From assembly GCF_014145395.1 (NCBI RefSeq), contig NZ_JACHTE010000004.1, forward strand, positions 186,001 through 250,000: DNA of 64,000 bases, given 5' to 3'. This document shows, piece by piece, positions 1 through 7,400 of the stretch. The stretch's first letter is position 1, and each line of letters begins with the position of its first letter. The notes under the pieces were generated by a model. The model ran no database searches and was not told where the DNA came from. It saw only the letters and a program-made list of their open reading frames with translations. This DNA comes from Marilutibacter penaei. Its GTDB lineage: Bacteria > Pseudomonadota > Gammaproteobacteria > Xanthomonadales > Xanthomonadaceae. A program made the position numbers and the translations under genes.

Positions 1-182
1 CGGTGGCGGTCGACTGACCCCGCCGCGCCTGCGTCAGGCACCGGCTTCCACCAGGTGCATCCAGTCCGGCTCAGGCTGGTCGAGGTGTTTCGCTCCGTCG
101 CGCGCGCCAAGCCTACCTGCGTACCGGGAAACGCGCGACGGGTTCACGCACACCATCCGGTCGCGCACGGTAGGATGGCGGC

Positions 183-857
183 ATGGACGCCCCCGGCCTG
201 ACCACGCCCCCGCCGCATTCGGCCGCGCACCTGCGGGAGGAGCTCGCCAACGCGCTCACCCATGGCCTCGGCGCGGTGGCCGCGCTGGCGGGCGGTTCGG
301 TCCTGATCACCCTCGCGGCGATCCACGGCGACGGTTGGCAATTGGCGGGCGCGATCGTGTTCGGCCTGTGCCTGTTGCTGCTGTACGTCGCGTCCACGCT
401 CTACCACGCCATCCAGCACCCCACCGCGAAAGCGCGGCTGAAGGTGTTCGACCACTGCGCGATCTACCTGCTGATCGCGGGCACGTATACGCCCTTCACC
501 TTGATCGGCCTGCGCGGCCCCTGGGGCTGGGGCCTGTTCATCGCGATCTGGACCCTGGCGATCGCCGGCGTCGTGTTCAAGCTGATGTTCACCGGCCGCT
601 TCAAGCTGTTGTCCACCGCGATCTACATCGCGATGGGCTGGCTGGTGCTGGTCGCCATCAAGCCCCTGCTCGGCGCGCTCGATGCATGGACGTTCGGCTG
701 GCTGCTGGCCGGGGGCGTCTGCTACACCCTCGGGACCGTGTTCTACCACCGCCCCTCGCTGCCCTACTCGCATGCGATCTGGCACCTGTTCGTGGTGGCC
801 GGCAGTGTCTGCCATTTCGTGGCGGTCACCGCGCAGGTCCTGCATACGGGCGACTAA
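183..857 (+). CDS. trhA: Hemolysin III / TrhA family (PAQR-like) membrane protein
   Basis: This 224-residue protein has about seven hydrophobic segments and belongs to the hemolysin III (TrhA/YqfA, PAQR-like) family of inner-membrane proteins linked to membrane-energetics homeostasis. The family's polar residues inside membrane segments are visible: a Ser-Thr-Leu-Tyr-His motif near residue 75, an Asp-His pair at the start of helix 3 near 90, and a C-terminal His-x-x-x-His (HAIWH) near 200. The start at 183 lies a few bases after a weak purine-rich site (TAGGATGG). The length matches bacterial members. The name hemolysin is historical, and membrane lysis should not be assumed. Confidence 0.9.
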   Translation: MDAPGLTTPPPHSAAHLREELANALTHGLGAVAALAGGSVLITLAAIHGDGWQLAGAIVFGLCLLLLYVASTLYHAIQHPTAKARLKVFDHCAIYLLIAGTYTPFTLIGLRGPWGWGLFIAIWTLAIAGVVFKLMFTGRFKLLSTAIYIAMGWLVLVAIKPLLGALDAWTFGWLLAGGVCYTLGTVFYHRPSLPYSHAIWHLFVVAGSVCHFVAVTAQVLHTGD

Positions 858-971
858 CCCCGGCCTGAACGCGGATCGCGGGATTCACTCCTGCTTGACC
901 GGCACCGCGTGAGGGTGATCGCATCCCCACGCTGGATGGCACGCGATGCACCGGATGCCCGGGAGCCCCCG

Positions 972-2936
972 ATGAGCGGACCGCACGAGCGATGGCGACA
1001 CGCCGCCCGGCGCCCGCTTGCGCACGCGCGTGCCCACCCGGTCCTCACGGTGCTTGCGATCGCGCTGCTCGCGGTGCTGGTGCTTTGCCTGCTGTGGGAC
1101 TGGAACTGGTTCAAGGGGCCGCTCGAGCGCCAGGTGGCGTCCGCGACCGGCCGCACGCTGCGGATCGACGGGAACCTGGACGTCGACCTCGGATGGACGC
1201 CCACGGTGAGCGCGGAGGGCGTCGCCTTCTCCAACGCCGACTGGTCGGAAGAACCCCGGATGGCCCGGGCGGAACGGGTCGAGCTCGACATCGACCCCTG
1301 GCATATCCTTGCCGGCACGGTACGCATCCCCGCCATCCGGCTTCAGGCGCCGGTCGTCCACCTGGAAACCGGGCCGGACGGCACGGGAAACTGGACGTTC
1401 GACGGTGACGACGCGCCCGGCCGGTTCACCTTCGAGTTCCGGCGCGTTGAAGTCGGCCACGGCCGCCTGCGCTATCTGGACGGGAATGCCGACACCGACA
1501 TCGTGGCCCGTATCGACACCTTGCCGGCGCCCGGTGCGGAGGCCGCGCCCCCCGTGCAGGTGTCCGGCGAGGGCCGATGGAAAGGCAATGCCTTCACCCT
1601 GGAGGGCCGGGCAGACTCGCCGCTGGCCCTGCGCGACCGCGAACAGCCGTATCACATCGACGCCAAGGCGCGCGCCGGCGCGACCTCGGCACACGCCACG
1701 GGCACCCTGCTCGATCCATTCCGGCTCACCGGCTTCCAGCTGCGCATGCGGCTTCAGGGCCAGGACCTCGCGGACCTGTATCCGTTGATCGGCATCGCAC
1801 TGCCGGAAACGCCGCCCTACACACTCGACGGCCGGTTCAGCCGCGATGGCAACACCTGGCGGTACGAGGATTTCGAAGGCACGGTCGGCGACAGCGACCT
1901 CGCCGGTGATGCCCGCGTGGAAACGGATCGCGAGCGGCCGTTCTTCGAAGCGGACCTGCAGTCGCAGCGCCTCGACTTCGACGACCTGGCAGGCTTCGTC
2001 GGGGCCAAGCCCCAGGCCGGCGGGGACGAGACCGCGAACGCGGAACAGGCGCGGCAGGCCGCGCAGCAGGCGGCCAGCAGCCGCCTGCTCCCGGACGAAC
2101 CCTATCGGCTCGACAAGCTGCGCGCGATGGATGCCAACGTCCGCCTGCGCGCAGCGCGCATCAACGCGCCGCGGCTGCCGCTGGACGACATGGACGCCCA
2201 CCTCCAGCTCGAGGACGGTGTACTCCGGCTCGACCCGCTGGATTTCGGCGTCGCCGGCGGCACGCTCCGGAGCACGGTGGAAATGGACGCCCGCGAGGAC
2301 ACCATCCGCACCCGCGCCGACATCAATGCAGCGGGGCTCGACCTGTCGAGCCTGCTGCCCACCGTGGAGCTGGCGCAGAACGCCGTGGGCCGCGTCGGGG
2401 GGCGGGTGACGCTCGCCACGACGGGCAACTCCATCGCGGACATGCTCGGCAACGGCAACGGCGAGGTCGGCGTCGCGATGGGGCGCGGTTCGATCAGCAA
2501 CCTCCTGATGGAGATGGCGGGCATCGACCTGGCCGAGATCATCAAGTTCAAGCTGACCGAGGACCGCATGATCCCGGTCCGCTGCGCCTTCGGCGACTTC
2601 GCCGTGGAGGACGGCGTCATGACCACTCGCAGCTTCGCGTTCGACACGACCGATACGCTGCTGGTCGGCGAAGGCCAGATCGACCTGGGCGAGGAACGCC
2701 TCGACATGACGATCCGGCCGCGCCCCAAGGACCGCAGCCTGCTGAGCCTGCGCGCGCCCCTCCAGCTCGACGGCAGCTTCAAGTCCCCCTCGATCCGTCC
2801 CGACCTGGGCGCGCTCGGACTGCGCGGCGCGGTGGCCCTCACGCTGGCGACGATCACGCCGCCGGCGGCCCTGCTCGCCACCATCGAGACCGGACCGGGC
2901 GAGGACAGCGGGTGCGGGGGACAGTACGCGGAATGA
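972..2936 (+). CDS. AsmA family protein
   Basis: This is a 654-residue AsmA-like protein, anchored by one N-terminal membrane helix (about residues 23-43) with the rest in the periplasm. AsmA-type proteins are large beta-groove proteins thought to carry or organise phospholipids and influence outer-membrane assembly. The N-terminal AsmA signature follows the helix, and the C-terminal third shows the usual low-complexity beta-rich pattern. The ATG at 972 was chosen because a GGGAG site lies about 7 bases upstream. A GTG at 909 in the same frame would add 21 residues before the membrane helix. It converges on the CBS gene, with 6 bp between the stops. Confidence 0.85.
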   Translation: MSGPHERWRHAARRPLAHARAHPVLTVLAIALLAVLVLCLLWDWNWFKGPLERQVASATGRTLRIDGNLDVDLGWTPTVSAEGVAFSNADWSEEPRMARAERVELDIDPWHILAGTVRIPAIRLQAPVVHLETGPDGTGNWTFDGDDAPGRFTFEFRRVEVGHGRLRYLDGNADTDIVARIDTLPAPGAEAAPPVQVSGEGRWKGNAFTLEGRADSPLALRDREQPYHIDAKARAGATSAHATGTLLDPFRLTGFQLRMRLQGQDLADLYPLIGIALPETPPYTLDGRFSRDGNTWRYEDFEGTVGDSDLAGDARVETDRERPFFEADLQSQRLDFDDLAGFVGAKPQAGGDETANAEQARQAAQQAASSRLLPDEPYRLDKLRAMDANVRLRAARINAPRLPLDDMDAHLQLEDGVLRLDPLDFGVAGGTLRSTVEMDAREDTIRTRADINAAGLDLSSLLPTVELAQNAVGRVGGRVTLATTGNSIADMLGNGNGEVGVAMGRGSISNLLMEMAGIDLAEIIKFKLTEDRMIPVRCAFGDFAVEDGVMTTRSFAFDTTDTLLVGEGQIDLGEERLDMTIRPRPKDRSLLSLRAPLQLDGSFKSPSIRPDLGALGLRGAVALTLATITPPAALLATIETGPGEDSGCGGQYAE

Positions 2937-2942
2937 ACGCGA

Positions 2943-3371
2943 TCAGCTGGCGATGTACCGCTGCAACTGGTCGAGCTCGAGCTGCTGGTCTTCGATGACG
3001 GCCTTGACCAGGTCGCCGATCGACACCACGCCTTCCACGCGCCCGTCCTTCACTACCGGCAGGTGGCGGATGCGGCGCTCGGTGACGCTGACCATGCAGC
3101 GGTCGGCGGTATCGTCGGGACTGATGGTGAAGACATCGGCCGTCATGATCGCGCTGACCGGGGTGTCCTCCGAGGCGCGACCCTGCAGCACCACCTTGCG
3201 CGCATAGTCGCGCTCGGACACGATCCCGGCCAGCCGCGGTCCATCCATCACCAGCAGCGCCCCGATGCGCTTGTCCGCCATCAGCCGGATTGCCTCGATG
3301 ATCGGCGTATCCGGGGTCACCGAATAGATGTCAGGCGCCTTCGCTTCGAGCAGTTGCCGGACGGTACGCAT
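2943..3371 (-). CDS. Tandem CBS-domain protein
   Basis: This 142-residue protein consists of two CBS domains (about residues 1-60 and 70-135) with nothing else attached, the layout of small adenine-nucleotide-sensing regulators. The second repeat carries the common RIRHLPVV and GVVSIGDLV strings. The start is placed at the methionine before RTVRQLL because the first CBS domain begins there. It is the last gene of a minus-strand pair: its first 41 bp overlap the end of the glycosyltransferase gene in another frame, so the two are probably translated from one mRNA. The target protein or process cannot be told from sequence. Confidence 0.88.
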   Translation of the reverse strand: MRTVRQLLEAKAPDIYSVTPDTPIIEAIRLMADKRIGALLVMDGPRLAGIVSERDYARKVVLQGRASEDTPVSAIMTADVFTISPDDTADRCMVSVTERRIRHLPVVKDGRVEGVVSIGDLVKAVIEDQQLELDQLQRYIAS

Positions 3372-4368
3372 CTGGACTTCCCTCCACGCCATGGACCTGG
3401 GCCGAGGATACTCCTGTTGCCGGGTGCCAGGTGTCGACGAGGTACAGGGGCCGCTGCTTGGCTTCGTCGTACAGGCGCCCGAGGTACTCGCCGATCAGGC
3501 CCAGCGCGATCAGCTGCACGCCGCCGAGGAACAGGATCACCGACATCATCGTCGGCCAGCCCGCCACCGGATCGCCCCAGAACAAGGCCTTGAGGATGAT
3601 CCATGCGCCATAGGCGAAGGCCACCGCCGCGGTCAGCAGGCCCAGGTAGGTGGCCAGCCGCAGGGGCGCGGTCGAGAAGCTCGTGATCCCCTCGAGCGCG
3701 AAGTTCCAAAGCCTCCAGAGGTTGAACTTGCTGCGTCCGGCCATCCGCGCGTCCCGCTCGTAGGGAATCGCGATGCGGTTGAAGCCCACCCAGCCGAACA
3801 GGCCCTTCATGAAGCGGTGCCGCTCGCGCAGTTGGCGAAGCGCGTCCAGCGCGCGCGGCGAGAGCAGGCGGAAGTCGCCCGTATCGCGGGGAATCGGGGT
3901 TTTCGACAGGCGCCCGATCACCCGGTAGAACGCGTGTGCGGTGCCACGCTTCACCCAGCCCTCGCCCGCGCGCTGGCGACGCGTGCCGTGGACATCGTCG
4001 TACCCCTCGCGCCACTTTTCGACGAAACGCGGGATCAGCTCCGGCGGATCCTGTCCGTCGGCGTCGAGGATCAGCGCCGCGCCCTCGAGCACCCGGTCGA
4101 GCCCGGCGGTCAGCGCCAGCTCCTTGCCGAAATTGCGCGAGAGCCGCAGGCAGGCCACCCGCGGGTCGGCCGAGGCCAATCGCTGCATCACCGCCCAGCT
4201 TGCATCGGCGCTGCCGTCGTCGACGTACAGCACCTGGCCATCGACACCCTGCGCACGCAGGCCATCAAGCACCGCGCCGATGCGGGGATGCAGCAGGGGC
4301 AGGCTGTCCGCCTCGTTGTAGGCGGCCACCACGACGGTCAGGCGGTTGCAGGGGCGGGGAGCACTCAT
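3331..4368 (-). CDS. Family 2 glycosyltransferase with C-terminal membrane helices (GtrB/DPM1-like)
   Basis: This 345-residue protein has a GT2 catalytic domain (about 1-235) followed by two membrane helices (about 245-310), as in GtrB, ArnC and dolichyl-phosphate mannosyltransferase relatives. Such enzymes transfer a sugar from a nucleotide donor to undecaprenyl phosphate on the cytoplasmic face of the inner membrane. VVAAYNEADSL at the N-terminus, YVDDGSAD, and the DADGQDPPELI metal-binding loop are visible. The start at 4368 (Met-Ser-Ala-Pro-Arg) precedes the first Rossmann strand directly. The specific sugar and acceptor cannot be told. Its 3' end overlaps the CBS gene. Confidence 0.9.
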   Translation of the reverse strand: MSAPRPCNRLTVVVAAYNEADSLPLLHPRIGAVLDGLRAQGVDGQVLYVDDGSADASWAVMQRLASADPRVACLRLSRNFGKELALTAGLDRVLEGAALILDADGQDPPELIPRFVEKWREGYDDVHGTRRQRAGEGWVKRGTAHAFYRVIGRLSKTPIPRDTGDFRLLSPRALDALRQLRERHRFMKGLFGWVGFNRIAIPYERDARMAGRSKFNLWRLWNFALEGITSFSTAPLRLATYLGLLTAAVAFAYGAWIILKALFWGDPVAGWPTMMSVILFLGGVQLIALGLIGEYLGRLYDEAKQRPLYLVDTWHPATGVSSAQVHGVEGSPDAYRPATARSEGA

Positions 4369-4411
4369 GCGCGCATGGTATCCGGTCGCGGGGGCGGCAC
4401 GGCGCGCATGG

Positions 4412-5161
4412 TCAGTCGAGCCGCTCCAGGTAAGCCGCGCCGCCCAGGTTGCGCATCTGCCGCTGGATCGCGCCGGTCCTCCGTTGCACGTAGGGCCCGG
4501 GACGGGCCGCACTGTACCGGCGTGGACTCGGCAGCACCGCCGCCAGCCGGGCCGCCTGCGCCGGTTCCAGTCGCGCCGCGTCGACGCCGAAATATGCCTG
4601 CGCCGCCGCTTGCGCCCCGTACACGCCGTCGCCGAACTCCGCGATGTTGACGTACACCTCGATGATCCGCCGCTTGGGCCACATCGCCTCGATCAGCACC
4701 GTGTACCAGGCCTCGATGCCCTTCCTCAGCCAACTGCGCCCGCTCCACAGGAACAGGTTCTTCGCGGTCTGCTGGCTGATCGTACTGCCACCGCGCAGGC
4801 GCCCGCCGCGCTCGTTGCGCGCCATCGCTTTCTCGATCGCCTCCATGTCGAAGCCGCGGTGGTCCGGGAACCGCTGGTCTTCGGACGCGATCACGGCCAG
4901 CGGAAGCTGGGGCGAAATCTCCGCGAGGTCGCGCCATTCATGGGCATTCCGATGCGACCAGTCGCCCTCGCCCCAGGCCTCCGCCGTACGCGCGAGCATG
5001 AACGCCGAGGTCGGAGGATCGACGAAGCGCAGCACCGCCACCTGCAGCACCGTCACCATCACCAGCAGGAGCGGCAGCCGCCACACCCAATGCCAGCGGC
5101 TGCGCCGGCGGCGGAGCCTGCGCGGCCCTTGTCCGGCCCCGGTTGCGCCCTCATCTGTCAT
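4412..5161 (-). CDS. mtgA: Monofunctional biosynthetic peptidoglycan transglycosylase
   Basis: This 249-residue, single-membrane-span enzyme is of the GT51 family and polymerises lipid II into glycan strands in the periplasm without a transpeptidase domain. After a basic cytoplasmic tail and a membrane helix (about 24-45) come the family motifs [12 protein letters not shown] (with the catalytic Glu) and [16 protein letters not shown], then [15 protein letters not shown]. Length and order match MtgA. The start at 5161 is supported by a GGGAGGAGG site a few bases upstream. It is transcribed divergently from hslO, with 63 bp between the starts. Confidence 0.95.
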   Translation of the reverse strand: MTDEGATGAGQGPRRLRRRRSRWHWVWRLPLLLVMVTVLQVAVLRFVDPPTSAFMLARTAEAWGEGDWSHRNAHEWRDLAEISPQLPLAVIASEDQRFPDHRGFDMEAIEKAMARNERGGRLRGGSTISQQTAKNLFLWSGRSWLRKGIEAWYTVLIEAMWPKRRIIEVYVNIAEFGDGVYGAQAAAQAYFGVDAARLEPAQAARLAAVLPSPRRYSAARPGPYVQRRTGAIQRQMRNLGGAAYLERLD

Positions 5162-5224
5162 CGAACCTCCTCCCATCACGCCACGGTCCCGCAAGGCCCG
5201 CTGGCCGAGCCACAGCGGTCCATC

Positions 5225-6142
5225 ATGAGCGAAAGCACCCCCGCCCACGAAATCTCCACCCACGATTGCCAGACGCGCTTCCTGATCGAAGGCGCCGGAG
5301 TGCGCGGTGTCCACGTGCAGTTGCAGGACACCTGGCGGCAGATACGCGAGCGCGACGACTATCCCGCCGCCGTGGCGGAGCTGCTCGGCGAGGCCTGCGC
5401 GGCGTCCGCGCTGTTCACCGGGCACGCCAAGGTGGACGGCCGGCTGTCGGTGCAGTTGCGCGGCGAAGGAACGCTCCGGACGCTGTTCGCCGAATGCACC
5501 GCCGCGGGCACCCTGCGCGGTATCGCCCAGTTGGCCCAGGAGGGCCCTCCCCCGTCGCGTGACCTGCGTGATCTCGGGCCGGGCGCCATGCTGGCCATCA
5601 CCATCGAGAACCCGGCCCTCGGCAACCGCGAGCCGATGCGGCACCAGGGCCTGGTGGAACTTCGCGCGCCCAGCCTCGCCGAGGCATTCGAAGACTACTT
5701 CGACCGGTCCGAGCAGTTGCCGACCCGGCTCCTGCTGGCCAGCGACGGCGAATGCTGCGCGGGCCTGATGCTGCAGAAGCTGCCCGGCGACACCGGGGAT
5801 TCCGACGGATGGCAACGGGCAGGAGTGCTTTTCGACACGCTCGTCACGGACGAACTGCTCAGATTGGCGCCCGGGCCGCTGTTGACCCGGCTGTTCCACG
5901 AGGACGGGGTGAGGATCCTCGGGCAGAAACCGCTGGCGTTCGCCTGTTCATGTTCCGCGGCACGGGTCGAGTCCATGCTGGTGTCATTGGGCGTGGATGA
6001 AGCACGCGCCGCTGCGGCCGATGGGGAAGCCCGCATCCGTTGTGAGTTCTGCGGGCAACAGTACCGTTTCGACCTGCCGGCGATCGAGGCCCTGTTCGCC
6101 CGGGGCGCGAGCGAGCTGGAAACCCCGTCCCGCCCCCAGTAA
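5225..6142 (+). CDS. hslO: Hsp33 redox-regulated chaperone
   Basis: This is the 305-residue cytoplasmic holdase Hsp33, which is activated when oxidants release its zinc and unfold the C-terminal switch. The four zinc-binding cysteines are visible as C241-x-C243 and C273-x-x-C276. The chaperone core is recognisable from its N-terminal segment through [18 protein letters not shown]. It starts at 5225 (Met-Ser-Glu-Ser-Thr), divergent from mtgA. Longer in-frame readings upstream run through mtgA and are not credible. Confidence 0.95.
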   Translation: MSESTPAHEISTHDCQTRFLIEGAGVRGVHVQLQDTWRQIRERDDYPAAVAELLGEACAASALFTGHAKVDGRLSVQLRGEGTLRTLFAECTAAGTLRGIAQLAQEGPPPSRDLRDLGPGAMLAITIENPALGNREPMRHQGLVELRAPSLAEAFEDYFDRSEQLPTRLLLASDGECCAGLMLQKLPGDTGDSDGWQRAGVLFDTLVTDELLRLAPGPLLTRLFHEDGVRILGQKPLAFACSCSAARVESMLVSLGVDEARAAAADGEARIRCEFCGQQYRFDLPAIEALFARGASELETPSRPQ

Positions 6143-6177
6143 AGAGTGTGGCGGCGGTCAAGGGACGGTGCTCGAAC

Positions 6178-6208
6178 GATTGTTAAAGGAAAATTAACGA
6201 TCTATAGT
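6178..6208 (+). promoter_or_regulatory. Promoter with internal inverted repeat before the 6261 gene
   Basis: A -35-like TTGTTA (6180-6185) and -10 TATAGT (6203-6208) are separated by 17 bp. The spacer region contains a near-palindrome: GATTGTTAA (6178-6186) and TTAACGATC (6194-6202) are inverted repeats with one central mismatch, 7 bp apart. A repressor dimer bound there would cover the promoter. The hexamers are read directly; the operator role is inferred. Confidence 0.6.
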
Positions 6209-6260
6209 CTGAATCCGGAGTGAAAGGAACTCCCGCCGCCCGACACGGTCACTACCCACG

Positions 6261-7130
6261 ATGGCTTTCCGTCTGCTCACGCTACCGCTGGCTCTGCTCC
6301 TCGCCCTGGGCGGGGCGACGGGCGTGCATGCCCAGGCACGCGAGCCGGATCCGGGCGACTCGACCGTCCTGCCCGTGCTCAACACCACCGACGGCACGCT
6401 CGAGGCGGTACTGCTGCTGGAGCCCACGCGCGCCAACGGCAACAGCACGCGCCTGAGGTTCGGCGGCAACAATACCCTCGATGCGGTCTTCGGCCTGTCC
6501 GCGGGCAACACGCTGGGGCTGGTCTGCAACCGCAAGACCGGGCTCGCCAACGCGATCGGCAACCTGGCCAACCACTGCATGCTCGCGTCGCTGGAACAGG
6601 ATGCGCAGGGCAATGGCAGCCAGCAGGCCGTCGTCGGTGCCACCTTCGGCAACCGGCAACAGCGCGTCGGCATGCTGGCCGGAGAAGGGCGCGACCACCT
6701 CCCCGCGTGGCTCAGCCCTTCCGGACAGAACAGCCGCTACGACCAGAACAGCCTGACCCTGTATGGCGAAAAGGCCATCGGTCGCGAGGCCACGGTGTCC
6801 ATCGGCGGGACGTGGGCACGGGCCCGGCTGATCCCCGCGTCCGAACTCCCGGCGGGCTTCAACGAGCGCTGGACCAGCAAGAGCCTCAGTCTTGGCGCGG
6901 AAGTCGGCGACTTCGGCGCCAATATCGTCGGCCGCGTCATCGACATGCCGGGACAGCCCGGGCAATGGGAAGGCCTGGGCATCGGCCTGACCTGGCGCAC
7001 GCCCTGGAGCGGCCAGCTGAGCGTGGGCGCGGACAACGTCGTGACCCGGGGCCAGAACCCCTTCGCACCGGATACCGGCGACAAGGACGAAGGCGCGGTG
7101 CCCTACGTGCGGTACGAGCAGGACCTGTAA
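6261..7130 (+). CDS. Secreted, probably outer-membrane protein of unknown function
   Basis: This 289-residue protein opens with a clear signal peptide (about residues 1-26, ending in VHAQA). No catalytic motif is recognised. The last 60 residues look like transmembrane beta strands, and the segment PWSGQLSVGADN closely resembles PWNGQISLGINN at the same place in the TonB-dependent receptor encoded next door. This suggests a small beta-barrel or a protein sharing the receptor's C-terminal strands. The gene has its own promoter (6178-6208) and a hairpin terminator at 7241-7269, so it is a separate unit from the receptor. Confidence 0.75.
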   Translation: MAFRLLTLPLALLLALGGATGVHAQAREPDPGDSTVLPVLNTTDGTLEAVLLLEPTRANGNSTRLRFGGNNTLDAVFGLSAGNTLGLVCNRKTGLANAIGNLANHCMLASLEQDAQGNGSQQAVVGATFGNRQQRVGMLAGEGRDHLPAWLSPSGQNSRYDQNSLTLYGEKAIGREATVSIGGTWARARLIPASELPAGFNERWTSKSLSLGAEVGDFGANIVGRVIDMPGQPGQWEGLGIGLTWRTPWSGQLSVGADNVVTRGQNPFAPDTGDKDEGAVPYVRYEQDL

Positions 7131-7240
7131 GCCCACCGCGTCCCTTCCGGGCCCGATTCGCCCGCCGCCGACGAACGGCGACGGACGGGGCGCTTACGAA
7201 AAACCAACATCCTGCGCGCACAACCCATTGATTATCCTAC

Positions 7241-7269
7241 GAAAGCCGCCCCTGAACCGGGCGGCTTTC
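7241..7269 (+). terminator. Intrinsic terminator after the 6261 gene
   Basis: A perfect 11-bp stem (GAAAGCCGCCC / GGGCGGCTTTC) with a 7-base loop lies 110 bp after the stop codon. The T tract is weak (TTTC, then GTTTGTT a few bases on). It separates this gene from the receptor promoter that follows. Confidence 0.65.
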
Positions 7270-7287
7270 GGCGTTTGTTAACGTCAC

Positions 7288-7316
7288 TTTAATTTTTCTC
7301 CGAAGGGGGCTACTAT
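7288..7316 (+). promoter_or_regulatory. Candidate promoter of the TonB-dependent receptor
   Basis: A TACTAT -10 hexamer (7311-7316) lies 17 bp after a poor -35 (TTTAAT, 7288-7293), in an AT-rich patch directly after the terminator and about 85 bp before the start codon. The -10 is good and the -35 weak, so an activator or alternative contacts may be needed. Confidence 0.4.
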
Positions 7317-7400
7317 CGGCCGGACCTTGCCGGATTTGGTGCCTTGTTTGACATCACCGGCGGGTTCCCATGGGAAACCAAGACTGACTTGGAGAGAGAG

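Noticed and set aside
1-140. Short minus-strand frame ending in TGA at the left edge
   Set aside because: About 24 residues after a TTG with a weak site; no ATG/GTG start, no similarity recognised, and it is bounded by a stop.
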